Origin: EB88 sp965199135
Lineage (GTDB): Bacteria > Acidobacteriota > Terriglobia > Terriglobales > Acidobacteriaceae
Assembly: GCA_965199135.1 (NCBI GenBank)
Contig: OZ240685.1
Coordinates: forward strand, 496,001-560,000
Length of the DNA: 64,000 nucleotides
Direction of reading: 5' to 3'
The notes beneath the pieces were generated by a model. It ran no database searches, was not told where the DNA came from, and saw only the letters and a list, made by a program, of their open reading frames with translations. Each line of letters begins with the position of its first letter. The stretch's first letter is position 1. Positions 23,944 to 32,004 of this stretch are shown one piece after another. The translations under genes were made by a program, and so were the position numbers.

Positions 23944-25632
23944 ATGCCTCGCTCTCCCCAGCGTTTTCTTCCCTCGCTGCTTCTCGCTGCCTCTGCCGCC
24001 CTGGCGCAACAACCTGCCGAGATGCCGCCGGTCCCGCAGGTCCCTGGCGTTGCGCCCGCGGCGCAGGCGGCTGCCGCGTTGATCGATCCGGAGAAGATCC
24101 GGGCGCACGTCAAGTTTCTGGCGAGCGATCTGCTCGAAGGCCGTGGCCCCGGCAAGCGAGGTGCGGAGCTCGCTGCCGAATACATCGCGACCGAGTTCGC
24201 GCTGAATGGACTCAAGCCTGCGGGGGACAATGGCACCTTTCTACAAAAGGTCGACCTCTACGCCGTGCACACCGATGAGGCAGCAACAAAGTTCACCTTT
24301 GTGCCGAAGAGCGGCGCGCCCATGCCGCTCACCTACAACACCGATTTTGTAACCAAGGATGAACAGGGTGAGCCGAGCGCAGACATTGATGCGCCAATCG
24401 TCTTTGTCGGCTACGGGATCGATGCGCCGGAGTATGGCTGGAACGACTACAAGGGAGTCGACGTCAAGGGCAAGGTCCTGCTCGTGATCGTGAACGAGCC
24501 GCCCTCGACCGATGAGAAATTCTTCAAGGGCAAGGCGATGACCTACTACGGCCGCTGGACCTACAAATACGAAGAAGCCGCGCGACTTGGCGCGGCAGGC
24601 GTCCTGATCATCCACCGCACAGATCTCGCGAGCTATCCCTGGGCCGTCGTGCAGAACTCGCAGGCGGTCGAGAAGAGCTACCTCAAGGGAGATCCGCTCG
24701 CGACACTCAAGGCGGCGAGCTGGATCCAGCTCCCGACCGCGCAAAAGCTGATGCAGGCTGCGGGGCTTGATCTTGACAAAGAGATCGAAGCCGCTGGCAA
24801 GCCGGGCTTCAAGGCCGTAGAGCTGCCCATCCGCCTGCAGGCCCACGTCGCGAGTGTGGTGCGCCCATACACGTCAGCCAACGTCGTCGGCAAAGTGGAA
24901 GGTGCTGATACCGCAGAGAAGGATGCCGTACTCTACAGCGCGCACTACGATCACCTCGGCATTGACCCGAATGCGAAAGGGGACGGCATCTACAACGGTG
25001 CTGCGGATAATGGCACAGGCTGCGGCATTCTGATTGAGCTGGGCCGAGCGTTTGCGCAGTCCAAGACACCGCCTCCGCACACTGTGTACTTCGCATCTGT
25101 CACCGCGGAAGAACAGGGGCTGCTCGGGTCGGCCTACCTGGGCATGCATCCGCCGGTCCCCGCGCACGATGTTGCCCTTGATCTCAACTACGACGAGCTC
25201 CTGCCGATCGGCATCCCCACCAGCACCGAGGTGAGCGGTTCGGAGCGGACGCAGTTCTATCCAGTGGTTGAGAAGACCGCAGAGGCGTTTCACCTGACGA
25301 TCCAGCCCGACCAGTTCCCGATGGCCGGCTCCTACTATCGCTCCGATCACTTCTCGCTTGCACGTGTCGGGATCCCGGCCTTCTCGATCGGCGAAGGTAC
25401 GCTCTTTCGGGGGCACGACGCACAGTGGGGCGTAGACCAGATGAAGGACTACACCACCAACCACTACCATCAGCCATCTGACGAGTACCATGCCGACATG
25501 GACTTTCGCGGAGATGCGCGCATGGCGCAGTTCGGTCTCATCCTGGGATGGCAGGCAAGCGCCGGGGCGAACACCGCGTGGAAGCCGGGAGATGAATTTG
25601 AGAAAGCACGGAAAAAGAGCATGGGGGAGTAA
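23944..25632 (+). CDS. Secreted M28 family zinc aminopeptidase with PA domain
   Basis: A 562-residue exopeptidase with a signal peptide (residues 1-21). The PA insert is seen around residues 130-290 (P-I-V-F-V-G-Y-G-I, V-K-G-K-V-L-L-V-I-V). The catalytic M28 domain shows the zinc-binding series: H in S-A-H-Y-D-H-L-G, D in G-A-A-D-N-G-T-G, the E-E pair in T-A-E-E-Q-G, D in D-L-N-Y-D-E and a late His in N-H-Y-H-Q-P-S-D. It removes N-terminal residues from peptides outside the cytoplasm. A CAGGAG site precedes the ATG. The next gene overlaps its end by about 40 bases. Confidence 0.9.
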   Translation: MPRSPQRFLPSLLLAASAALAQQPAEMPPVPQVPGVAPAAQAAAALIDPEKIRAHVKFLASDLLEGRGPGKRGAELAAEYIATEFALNGLKPAGDNGTFLQKVDLYAVHTDEAATKFTFVPKSGAPMPLTYNTDFVTKDEQGEPSADIDAPIVFVGYGIDAPEYGWNDYKGVDVKGKVLLVIVNEPPSTDEKFFKGKAMTYYGRWTYKYEEAARLGAAGVLIIHRTDLASYPWAVVQNSQAVEKSYLKGDPLATLKAASWIQLPTAQKLMQAAGLDLDKEIEAAGKPGFKAVELPIRLQAHVASVVRPYTSANVVGKVEGADTAEKDAVLYSAHYDHLGIDPNAKGDGIYNGAADNGTGCGILIELGRAFAQSKTPPPHTVYFASVTAEEQGLLGSAYLGMHPPVPAHDVALDLNYDELLPIGIPTSTEVSGSERTQFYPVVEKTAEAFHLTIQPDQFPMAGSYYRSDHFSLARVGIPAFSIGEGTLFRGHDAQWGVDQMKDYTTNHYHQPSDEYHADMDFRGDARMAQFGLILGWQASAGANTAWKPGDEFEKARKKSMGE

Positions 25633-26137
25633 CGCACTTCTGCTCGGGGCGCTCGTGGCGGGATTTGCGACGCAAGGGCTATCGGCGCAGGAGGCGAGTG
25701 ACCCCTCGCTTCACACGCGCTCCGCCGCACGACCGGACAGCACGCCTGTTCCGGTCGTTGCGACGGGACACTCAGACCTTCCGCCTGAAGCCGAAGGCGA
25801 GTACCCCTGGGACAAACTGGGTGGCGAGATCGAGGTCTATTTCGAGGGCGGCAAGCTTCACGGCTACATGACGGATCATCTCGATCCCGATCAGCATGCA
25901 TCGCCGGCGACACTTGATTTCGCCACGACGCACACAGACGGCCATGCGATCAGCTTCACAACGCGCACCGTGCACGACCTGTCCTTCAGCTTCTCGGGTC
26001 ACCTGGAGCGTGGCATGGTGCAAAGCCCGCAGCAGCCTGGCTTCTACGTGCTGACCGGGACGCTGACCCAGCACGGCGGCCAGGCTGGCGAGGTGACGCG
26101 CACAGTCAGCCTGAAGCGGGAGCCTGGCACCCCCTGA
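25592..26137 (+). CDS. Secreted hypothetical protein downstream of the M28 peptidase
   Basis: A 181-residue protein. The ATG at 25592, inside the end of the M28 gene, gives a basic N-terminus and a signal peptide (N-A-L-L-L-G-A-L-V-A-G-F) ending near L-S-A-Q. The mature part is small and predicted beta-rich (G-G-E-I-E-V-Y-F-E-G-G-K-L-H-G-Y-M-T), with alternating hydrophobic residues and no known catalytic motif. I do not recognise the family. The overlap with the peptidase gene implies co-expression. Confidence 0.7.
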   Translation: MNLRKHGKRAWGSNALLLGALVAGFATQGLSAQEASDPSLHTRSAARPDSTPVPVVATGHSDLPPEAEGEYPWDKLGGEIEVYFEGGKLHGYMTDHLDPDQHASPATLDFATTHTDGHAISFTTRTVHDLSFSFSGHLERGMVQSPQQPGFYVLTGTLTQHGGQAGEVTRTVSLKREPGTP

Positions 26138-26147
26138 TCCGCGATCT

Positions 26148-26387
26148 CTACTTGCCGGCGGCGTTCTCCACGACATACTTGCGAAGAGCGGCGCTGAGCT
26201 CGGTAGCCTGCCGTACCCCCGTGTCCATCATCTCCAGCCACTGCTGGCTTGCCTCATCGGGCTTATGGATCTTCAGCAGGTAATTGGTCTGGACGATGAT
26301 CTCGAGGGCATTGCTCAGGTCGTGCACAAGCCGCCGTATCTCGGCTGCATGCCCTCCGGGGATCGTCCCCAGTTCTCCATCCTTCAT
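26148..26387 (-). CDS. Small HisKA-like dimerisation/phosphoacceptor-type protein
   Basis: A 79-residue protein whose core, R-L-V-H-D-L-S-N-A-L-E-I-I-V-Q, looks like the H box of histidine kinases (H-D/E-L-x-N-x-L), followed by a second helix (A-T-E-L-S-A-A-L-R-K). No ATPase domain is present. The start at 26387 has a GGAGG-like site about 12 bases upstream; the longer frame to 26843 runs through the tRNA and is rejected. It could be a phosphotransfer protein or a degenerate kinase dimerisation module. Cytosolic by absence of signals. Confidence 0.62.
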   Translation of the reverse strand: MKDGELGTIPGGHAAEIRRLVHDLSNALEIIVQTNYLLKIHKPDEASQQWLEMMDTGVRQATELSAALRKYVVENAAGK

Positions 26388-26523
26388 GTGTTTCAACTGC
26401 CTCCAGATGCTCTTCTGTACCCTGGGTTTGGATGCAGACGGATGCGCATTTGACAGACGGGGCACGCTTTGGGAGACTTGGAAGTACTGCAGGACCTGCG
26501 CGACGGTGCGGATCGGCAGCAGT

Positions 26524-26610
26524 GCCGAAGTGGCGGAATTGGCAGACGCGCATGGTTCAGGTCCATGTACTCGCAAGGGTGTGGAGGTTCGAGTCCTCTC
26601 TTCGGCACCA
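26524..26610 (+). tRNA. tRNA-Leu (anticodon CAG)
   Basis: An 87-base gene with acceptor GCCGAAG pairing with CTTCGGC, D-arm block TGGCGGAATTGGCAGACGC, anticodon stem CATGG/CCATG with loop TTCAGGT (anticodon CAG), a class II variable arm, TTCGAGT in the T loop and an encoded CCA end. Confidence 0.96.
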
Positions 26611-26630
26611 ATCGTTTCAGCAGCACACGG

Positions 26631-26652
26631 GCGACCTGAGGTCGCTCTTTTT
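26631..26652. terminator. Terminator of tRNA-Leu, overlapping the end of the glycosyltransferase gene
   Basis: GCGACCT-G-AGGTCGC is followed by TCTTTTT. It lies 20 bases after the tRNA and reaches the stop codon of the convergent glycosyltransferase gene. Confidence 0.75.
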
Positions 26653-27853
26653 ATTTGCGTGTAAGTGCCTGCTCGTACCCGCGGTACACCCCGGAGAATA
26701 CAGCGTCCCAGCTTGCGCGTGCCGCGTAGTTGCGCGCACTCCTCTGCATCGCGGTATGCACCGTCTGGTTTCCCATGACGGAGAGCACACCTGCGGTGAA
26801 CTCGCGATCGTTGCAGATGAGACCTCCCGCGTGCCCATCGCAAATTGAATCTCTGACCAGGTGAGCAGGCCCGCCATCGGGCGTCACGATCGCCGGAACA
26901 CCAGAGGCCATCGCCTCAAGCACCACGTTGCCGAACGTATCCGTGTGTGACGGGAACAGGAAGCAGTCCATGTCTGCATAGGCTGCGGCCAGCGCTTCGC
27001 CTCGCAGCACACCGGTAAACACAGCTTCCGGCAGAGCCGCACGGAGGCTTGCCTCCTCCGCGCCCTGGCCCACGATCAGGAAACGGAAGTTGGTGAGGCC
27101 GGACCGGCGCAGGTCCTTCGCGATCGCCGCCAGCAGGGTGATGTTCTTCTCGACGGAGAGCCGCCCCACGTACCCGAGCGTCCATGTCGTGCCCTCGCGT
27201 AGTGGTGGCGCAGTTCGACGCGAGGGAGAAAACAGGTTGGCATCGATGCCACGCATCATCAGGAGGCAGCGGCGTCCTGTCGCTTTCTCGAGCAGGTGGC
27301 ACAGTTCTGGATTGGGCGCGAAGAGTACACGGGCCGCGCGATAGAAGAGCGCTGCCGCACGAAAGGCGAGGCGCATGATGGCATGAGCTCCTCGGGACCG
27401 CTGCTTTGCCGGCAGGAGCTGCAACGCCCACTTCGCGCGCTGGGCTGCATACTCGTGCACATTCGTGTGCCAGGAAGCAGCCAGCGGGATTCCGAGATAG
27501 TGCGCCAGTGCAGCACCGAGCATCCCCAGCTCACTTGGCCCCGTGATGTGGATGACGTCGGGACGGAACGCGCGCAGTGCACGCAGGATCGCCGGCGTAT
27601 GCCGTATAAAAAGTGGATCGTAGCGAAGATCCTTGTCGAGGGGAAAGGACGCTGAGCCTCGTGGCAGCTCGAGCACTTCCACGAAGCCCCGCTTTGTATG
27701 ACTCGCTTCTGTGCCCCCGGCGCGGATGCAGAGAAAAGGCCGTCCGGTCTGCGCAGCCCACGCGGTGAACTGCCGCGCAGTGTGGGCAACTCCATTGACT
27801 TCGTGGAAGGAGTCCGGGAAGAACGCTACCCGCGGCACGAGCGATGGCGGCAT
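26651..27853 (-). CDS. Glycosyltransferase family 4 (GT-B fold)
   Basis: A 400-residue cytosolic or membrane-associated glycosyltransferase. The N-terminal half begins V-A-F-F-P-D-S-F-H-E-V-N-G-V-A. The C-terminal half has L-G-Y-V-G-R-L-S-V-E-K-N, F-L-I-V-G-Q-G and F-L-F-P-S-H-T-D-T-F-G-N-V-V-L-E-A-M-A-S-G-V-P, where the E-x7-E motif binds the nucleotide-sugar. Similar enzymes add mannose or glucosamine to phosphatidylinositol or diacylglycerol, but the acceptor here is unknown. It starts 41 bases after the PHP-domain gene on the same strand, so the pair is likely one operon. Confidence 0.9.
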   Translation of the reverse strand: MPPSLVPRVAFFPDSFHEVNGVAHTARQFTAWAAQTGRPFLCIRAGGTEASHTKRGFVEVLELPRGSASFPLDKDLRYDPLFIRHTPAILRALRAFRPDVIHITGPSELGMLGAALAHYLGIPLAASWHTNVHEYAAQRAKWALQLLPAKQRSRGAHAIMRLAFRAAALFYRAARVLFAPNPELCHLLEKATGRRCLLMMRGIDANLFSPSRRTAPPLREGTTWTLGYVGRLSVEKNITLLAAIAKDLRRSGLTNFRFLIVGQGAEEASLRAALPEAVFTGVLRGEALAAAYADMDCFLFPSHTDTFGNVVLEAMASGVPAIVTPDGGPAHLVRDSICDGHAGGLICNDREFTAGVLSVMGNQTVHTAMQRSARNYAARASWDAVFSGVYRGYEQALTRK

Positions 27854-27894
27854 GGGGCTAGTCTATGCGCTCCATCGCTCGGCTTTGCGGAGAG

Positions 27895-29052
27895 CTACTC
27901 TCCAAGGGCCAGCGTCAGTTCGTTGCGTTCCGACCAGGCATGCCGCAGACCGCGGTACACCGGCTGTGCTTCCAGTAAACGAACACAGTGCAAGAGGCCT
28001 GTGATGTAGCTCGGTGCCTCACCCGACGGCCATAGCTGCGCGATCGGCGTGTCTACGCCGTCGATTCCCGGGTGAAAAACCCGCTCATCCCAGCGACGCG
28101 ATCCCTGTGGAAAGTCCGGGTAGTTCCGGATCACATCAAGGGTCGAACGGAGCACGCGATGCTTGATCGGCTCTGCATACTGCGGCATGAAGAGAACGTG
28201 GCTGCGTCCCTCGTAGCGGATCTCATGCACAAATTCAGTGAACGTGGTCGCGTTCGTCAGGTTGATGTTCGCGTTTGGCTCCATACCATGGCGGTCGCCG
28301 CCCGAGATCAGGAGCTTGCTGTAAGAGCGCGCCATCGCACGGACTTCACGATTCTCTTTCCAGGTGCGGAGTCCATTAAGCTCGAGCGCGTGCATGTAAG
28401 CACCGTTCTGCGCCATGAAGCGGTGCAGCAGCTCTGCATGCCTGGCTGCCCCCACCAGGTACAGGTCCCACATCGGATGGTTGAAGACGATCAGCACATT
28501 CGGCAGCGCATGGAGCTCTGCCAGCAGTGCGGTCAGGCGCCCGTCAGAGATCGGATTCGCCGTGACTTCCGCAAAACGCTGCATCCAGACCTGTCCGGAT
28601 TCGCTGGGAAGGTTGTGAATGCCCAGGTGGAAGCTCTGGTCGCCACCATACGGAACACTCCACTCCACGGAGACCGGGATGTGTCGCGCCGAGGCGACCG
28701 TGCGCAGAAGCATCGGCGCATTGATGTTGTCGTGATCTGACAGCGAGACCAGCGACTGCAGGCCAAGCTTTTGGATCTGATTGCTCTCGAGATCAAAGGC
28801 CAGCTTGGGTGTCAGGGGTGGTGTCCAGTAGCCGGCCGCATAATCCACGCGGAAGCTGTGGTTGCGCCTGGCTCTCTGCTCCACACGGCCCACAAGCGCG
28901 CTGATCCATTGCGACTTCTTGCCGAGTGCTGCGAGAAAGTCCAGGGTCTCACGGGACTGGTTGGTATGGCTGTGAAGCGAGACACCTGTGATGTAGCTGT
29001 CCGTTGCTTCTTCGTCCGTCCACAAGTACGAGATCTGCCGAAGCTGCCCCAT
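27895..29052 (-). CDS. PHP-domain metal-dependent hydrolase-like protein
   Basis: A 385-residue cytosolic protein. It shows the PHP series of metal-ligand motifs: S-L-H-S-H-T-N (H-x-H), S-L-S-D-H-D-N (D-H-D), F-N-H-P (H-P) and G-G-D-R-H (D-x-H). PHP domains are phosphoesterases. The start at 29052 is chosen because AGGGAGAG lies just upstream; the longer frame to 29100 has no such site. Located directly before a GT4 glycosyltransferase gene, it may act on a sugar phosphate or lipid head group made in the same pathway. Confidence 0.78.
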   Translation of the reverse strand: MGQLRQISYLWTDEEATDSYITGVSLHSHTNQSRETLDFLAALGKKSQWISALVGRVEQRARRNHSFRVDYAAGYWTPPLTPKLAFDLESNQIQKLGLQSLVSLSDHDNINAPMLLRTVASARHIPVSVEWSVPYGGDQSFHLGIHNLPSESGQVWMQRFAEVTANPISDGRLTALLAELHALPNVLIVFNHPMWDLYLVGAARHAELLHRFMAQNGAYMHALELNGLRTWKENREVRAMARSYSKLLISGGDRHGMEPNANINLTNATTFTEFVHEIRYEGRSHVLFMPQYAEPIKHRVLRSTLDVIRNYPDFPQGSRRWDERVFHPGIDGVDTPIAQLWPSGEAPSYITGLLHCVRLLEAQPVYRGLRHAWSERNELTLALGE

Positions 29053-29182
29053 GGCTGCTCTCCCTGCAACCATGGTCCTGCTGCACTGTGAACAGGGCAT
29101 GACGAACCCGCGAAAGTATCGGAAATGCTGGTACTTTTGTCATAACACGACATAGCCGCGCAAAGCCTGTCAGGAGTGCTGT

Positions 29183-30094
29183 TTAGCGTCGTGTATGCGC
29201 GATTTCCGGGGATTCCGAGCCTTGCTCATCCGTCACAAGAAACTGAGAGAGACTCGCTCTCAGTTGCTCCTCTGCCTCGTCCACTGTGTCCGCATAAGTA
29301 AACAGCGCCCGGTCTCGCGCGGATACGGCTCCGGCTTCGATGAGCGCATCGACGTTCAACACTTTCTTCCAGTACGCGCTGCCATAGAGGATCACGCTGA
29401 TCTTCTTGTCGAGCTTGCCGGTCTGGGCGAGCGTCAGGATCTCGAACAGCTCATCCATGGTCCCGAAGCCGCCTGGGAACACCACGAGCGCCTTGGCCAG
29501 GTAGGCGAACCAGTACTTGCGCATGAAGAAGTAGTGGAATTCGAGTGACAGTTCGGGCGTGATGTAGGGGTTTGGCAGCTGCTCGAAGGGCAGCCGGATA
29601 TTGAGCCCGACACTCTTGCCTCCAGCTTCGTAGGCGCCCCGGTTGGCTGCCTCCATAATGCCGGGGCCACCGCCGGAGCAGACCACGAAGCGGTGGCTGG
29701 CATCGGGATGGTCTGGGCGCAGGGTCGCGGTCCACTCCGTGTGACGAAAGGCCAGCTCGCGGGCGTCCTCGTAGTAGCGTGCCATGGCAACGGCTGCTTC
29801 GGCGCGGTGGCCACTCTCCACCGTTGGCTGCTCATCCGGCGGCGTCGTCTCGGCCGAGCCCTGGTTGGCGAGGAGCACCACCCCTTCGGCCTGCATCTTT
29901 TCAGCGTGCGCCCGGGAGTGAAAGCGTGCCGATCCGAAGAACACAACCGTGTCGCGGATCCGCTCCTTGCGGAAGCGCGCCAGCGGCTCTGAGTATTCGG
30001 AGAGGATCCGGATGATGCGGCCATCTGTGCTGTTCAGGAAGTCAAGATTTTCGTAGGAGAGCGACGAGCGAGGGAGTGGATCGGGTTCACGCAT
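29183..30094 (-). CDS. LOG family (lysine decarboxylase-like fold) nucleotide phosphoribohydrolase
   Basis: A 303-residue Rossmann-like protein. It has the LOG signatures S-G-G-G-P-G-I-M-E-A-A-N-R-G-A and P-G-G-F-G-T-M-D-E. Family members cleave nucleoside 5'-monophosphates (cytokinin riboside or purine nucleotides) to base and ribose 5-phosphate. This one is of the longer class (about 300 instead of about 190 residues), with an extra N-terminal region of about 55 residues and a mid-domain insertion. Cytosolic. It lies between pdxH and the PHP gene on the same strand. Confidence 0.88.
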   Translation of the reverse strand: MREPDPLPRSSLSYENLDFLNSTDGRIIRILSEYSEPLARFRKERIRDTVVFFGSARFHSRAHAEKMQAEGVVLLANQGSAETTPPDEQPTVESGHRAEAAVAMARYYEDARELAFRHTEWTATLRPDHPDASHRFVVCSGGGPGIMEAANRGAYEAGGKSVGLNIRLPFEQLPNPYITPELSLEFHYFFMRKYWFAYLAKALVVFPGGFGTMDELFEILTLAQTGKLDKKISVILYGSAYWKKVLNVDALIEAGAVSARDRALFTYADTVDEAEEQLRASLSQFLVTDEQGSESPEIAHTRR

Positions 30095-30166
30095 GCCCGC
30101 TCAGCATCGCCGGTGCGGGCGCAGGGCGTCAAGGTAACCACTTGCGACCGGCCTCCGGGAAAGCGC

Positions 30167-30772
30167 CTACGGATACAGCCGAACCTTGGTCCAACCCGCC
30201 TCGGCCCGCTGGAAGACGATGCGATCGTGCAGACGGTCCGGCCCATCCATCCAGAATTCAATCCGCTCCGGCACGATCATGTACCCGCACCAGTAGTCAG
30301 GGCGGGGCACCTCGTCGGGGTGATCCTTTGTAAATTGTTCCACCTGGTCCGCAAGCAGTTGCCGGTTCGGCAGGACCCGGCTCTGCTGCGACACAGCAGC
30401 GCCGACCTGGCTGCGGCGGCCACGCGAGTGGAAGTACTCATCAACCTCTGCCGCAGCGAGCGCGGTGACCTTGCCGGCGACACGAACCTGGCGGCGCAAC
30501 GACTTCCAGTGCAGGCACAAGGCGGCCTGGGGGTTCTCGGCAAGTTGCTGGCCCTTCTGACTCTCCGCATTGGTGAAGAAGCAGAAGCCCCGCTCGTCAA
30601 CCCGTTTCACGAGCACCATGCGAACACTGGGCACACTGCCCGAGCTTGCCGTTGCGAGGGCGGCAGCATTGGGATCGTTGGGTTCGCTTTCCTCTGCGCC
30701 CGCGAACCACTCGCGGTAGACCAGGTACGGGTCGCTGCACTGCTCCAAAAAGTCGAGCGATAACTCTGCCAT
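30167..30772 (-). CDS. pdxH: Pyridoxamine 5'-phosphate oxidase
   Basis: A 201-residue FMN enzyme that oxidises pyridoxamine or pyridoxine 5'-phosphate to pyridoxal 5'-phosphate. Visible blocks include P-S-V-R-M-V-L-V-K (FMN phosphate), F-F-T-N-A-E-S-Q-K-G, L-H-W-K-S-L-R-R-Q-V-R, Y-F-H-S-R-G-R-R-S-Q-V-G-A and the C-terminal R-I-E-F-W-M-D-G-P-D-R-L-H-D-R, which matches the PdxH PLP-binding signature. The ATG at 30772 is favoured over a TTG at 30796, since the upstream part falls in a hairpin. The enzyme is a cytosolic dimer. Confidence 0.94.
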   Translation of the reverse strand: MAELSLDFLEQCSDPYLVYREWFAGAEESEPNDPNAAALATASSGSVPSVRMVLVKRVDERGFCFFTNAESQKGQQLAENPQAALCLHWKSLRRQVRVAGKVTALAAAEVDEYFHSRGRRSQVGAAVSQQSRVLPNRQLLADQVEQFTKDHPDEVPRPDYWCGYMIVPERIEFWMDGPDRLHDRIVFQRAEAGWTKVRLYP

Positions 30773-30786
30773 AGACTCATGGTAGA

Positions 30787-30802
30787 CCCGCCGCAAGGCG
30801 GG
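30787..30802. terminator. Possible weak hairpin terminator between pdxH and the barrel protein gene
   Basis: CCCGCC-GCAA-GGCGGG forms a six-bp stem, followed on the plus strand by CCTTT. No good T tract exists in the minus direction, in which the flanking genes run, so its role is uncertain. Confidence 0.35.
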
Positions 30803-30811
30803 CCTTTCATG

Positions 30812-31366
30812 TCAGAAAAGCCGAAAGACGACCCCCGTGCTCAGGATGGACGGGGTCGCGCCATTGCGTCCGATGTAGACATGGCTGTAGCTGTAATCTG
30901 CGACTCTCCACTTGAAGTGGTCGGACACCCTGAGGTCGGCACCAAATGCGGCGCTCCAGGCGGCCCCGTAGGCTGTGTACAGCGCGTTCGGGTAGGACGT
31001 GTAGCCGGTGTGCGCGATGCCGCCCAGGCCCTCCGCATACCCCTGGAAGGCCCCGAACCGGTGCGTGATGCGAGGTCCGGCTTCGCCTGCAAAGGTATGC
31101 AGCGAACTGTGGGTATTCACGACGACGCCGCGAAAGTCTGCGCCAATCCAGGGGCTATGTTGCACGTTGGCCCCAAACGTTTCACCGATGCCCGTGGCGT
31201 AGTTGAGCTCATGGGGCCGCCCGCTCAACATGCCGTAAAAGTACAACGAGAAGGGCCGAGTCGCCTCGGGGCTGACCTGCGCATGAAGACAGGCGGGAGA
31301 GAAGAAGAGTGTGGCCGTACCAGTCAAGGCGAAGAGACGCAGGAGTGGTGCAAAGTGTCGGTGCAT
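30812..31366 (-). CDS. Small outer-membrane beta-barrel-like protein
   Basis: A 184-residue protein. The ATG at 31366 has an AAGGA site seven bases upstream and gives a signal peptide ending L-H-A-Q; the longer frame to 31570 is not supported. The mature part shows alternating strands rich in Gly and aromatics (F-S-L-Y-F-Y-G, W-I-G-A-D-F-R-G, V-A-D-Y-S-Y-S-H-V-Y-I-G) and ends in V-V-F-R-L-F, a C-terminal phenylalanine beta-signal. It resembles eight-stranded OmpA/OmpW-like barrels. Ligand unknown. Confidence 0.75.
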   Translation of the reverse strand: MHRHFAPLLRLFALTGTATLFFSPACLHAQVSPEATRPFSLYFYGMLSGRPHELNYATGIGETFGANVQHSPWIGADFRGVVVNTHSSLHTFAGEAGPRITHRFGAFQGYAEGLGGIAHTGYTSYPNALYTAYGAAWSAAFGADLRVSDHFKWRVADYSYSHVYIGRNGATPSILSTGVVFRLF

Positions 31367-31609
31367 TATTTTTCCTTTTTGCAGAAAACCACCAGATGCT
31401 GACGGGTCGCCGGGCCCGCCGCTTACACGTGGCGAGGCAAGGCAGCCGGCAACAGAGCGCCGGCGCACAAGAGTACCCGCTGTTGGGATGCCGGATGGGA
31501 GAGCGCAGTCCGCTGAAAGCAGCTGGCTATTACCGGAGTGCGAGGTACCCCAGGGTACCTGAGGGCTCATTCTGAGCCACTTGGGGACCCTGGCAGCTAC
31601 CAGTGCGAG

Positions 31610-31954
31610 CTAGAGGTGCATCGAGCGCCTGCCATCGATCACAGCCGAGAGCACATTGAGGATCCCCAGTCCCGAGACGAGTCCACGCACAAAACCGTTG
31701 CCGGCAAGCGCGGCCAGGGCCGGGTCGTAGGTGAAGAGGTTGTTCTGCGTCCAGAATGGCAGCCAGGGCAGAACCATCACCAGCAGCCCCAGGTACAGAT
31801 TCACCAGGATCCGGATCGCTGCTTCCACCCGCGCCACCCAGACCATGCCGCGACTGGAGACTTCCTCCTGGGGCGCAGGCCGTGGACGGCCCGGTGGGGT
31901 ACCAGGGGTTGGATCACGCGGGTTGGGAGTGAAGAGGTTGGGCTGCTGCGCCAT
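31610..31954 (-). CDS. Small membrane protein downstream of typA
   Basis: A 114-residue protein. The first 35 residues are Pro-rich and polar. A transmembrane helix follows (A-I-R-I-L-V-N-L-Y-L-G-L-L-V-M-V-L-P-W-L), and a second hydrophobic stretch is near the end (F-V-R-G-L-V-S-G-L-G-I-L-N-V-L-S-A-V). It starts 50 bases after the typA stop, same strand. I do not recognise a function; comparable small proteins with two membrane segments recur in Terriglobia as far as I recall. Confidence 0.7.
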   Translation of the reverse strand: MAQQPNLFTPNPRDPTPGTPPGRPRPAPQEEVSSRGMVWVARVEAAIRILVNLYLGLLVMVLPWLPFWTQNNLFTYDPALAALAGNGFVRGLVSGLGILNVLSAVIDGRRSMHL

Positions 31955-32004
31955 GGAGGATCAGGGAAGCGCGGGAACGGCATGGGAATGCCGTTCCCCT
32001 GGGA

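Noticed and set aside
26524..26610. tRNA-Leu as an integration site of a mobile element
   Set aside because: No integrase gene or partial tRNA copy is visible nearby; the same holds for tRNA-Ser at 39031-39120.
26388..26843. N-terminal extension of the HisKA-like frame
   Set aside because: It would run antisense through tRNA-Leu and its terminator.
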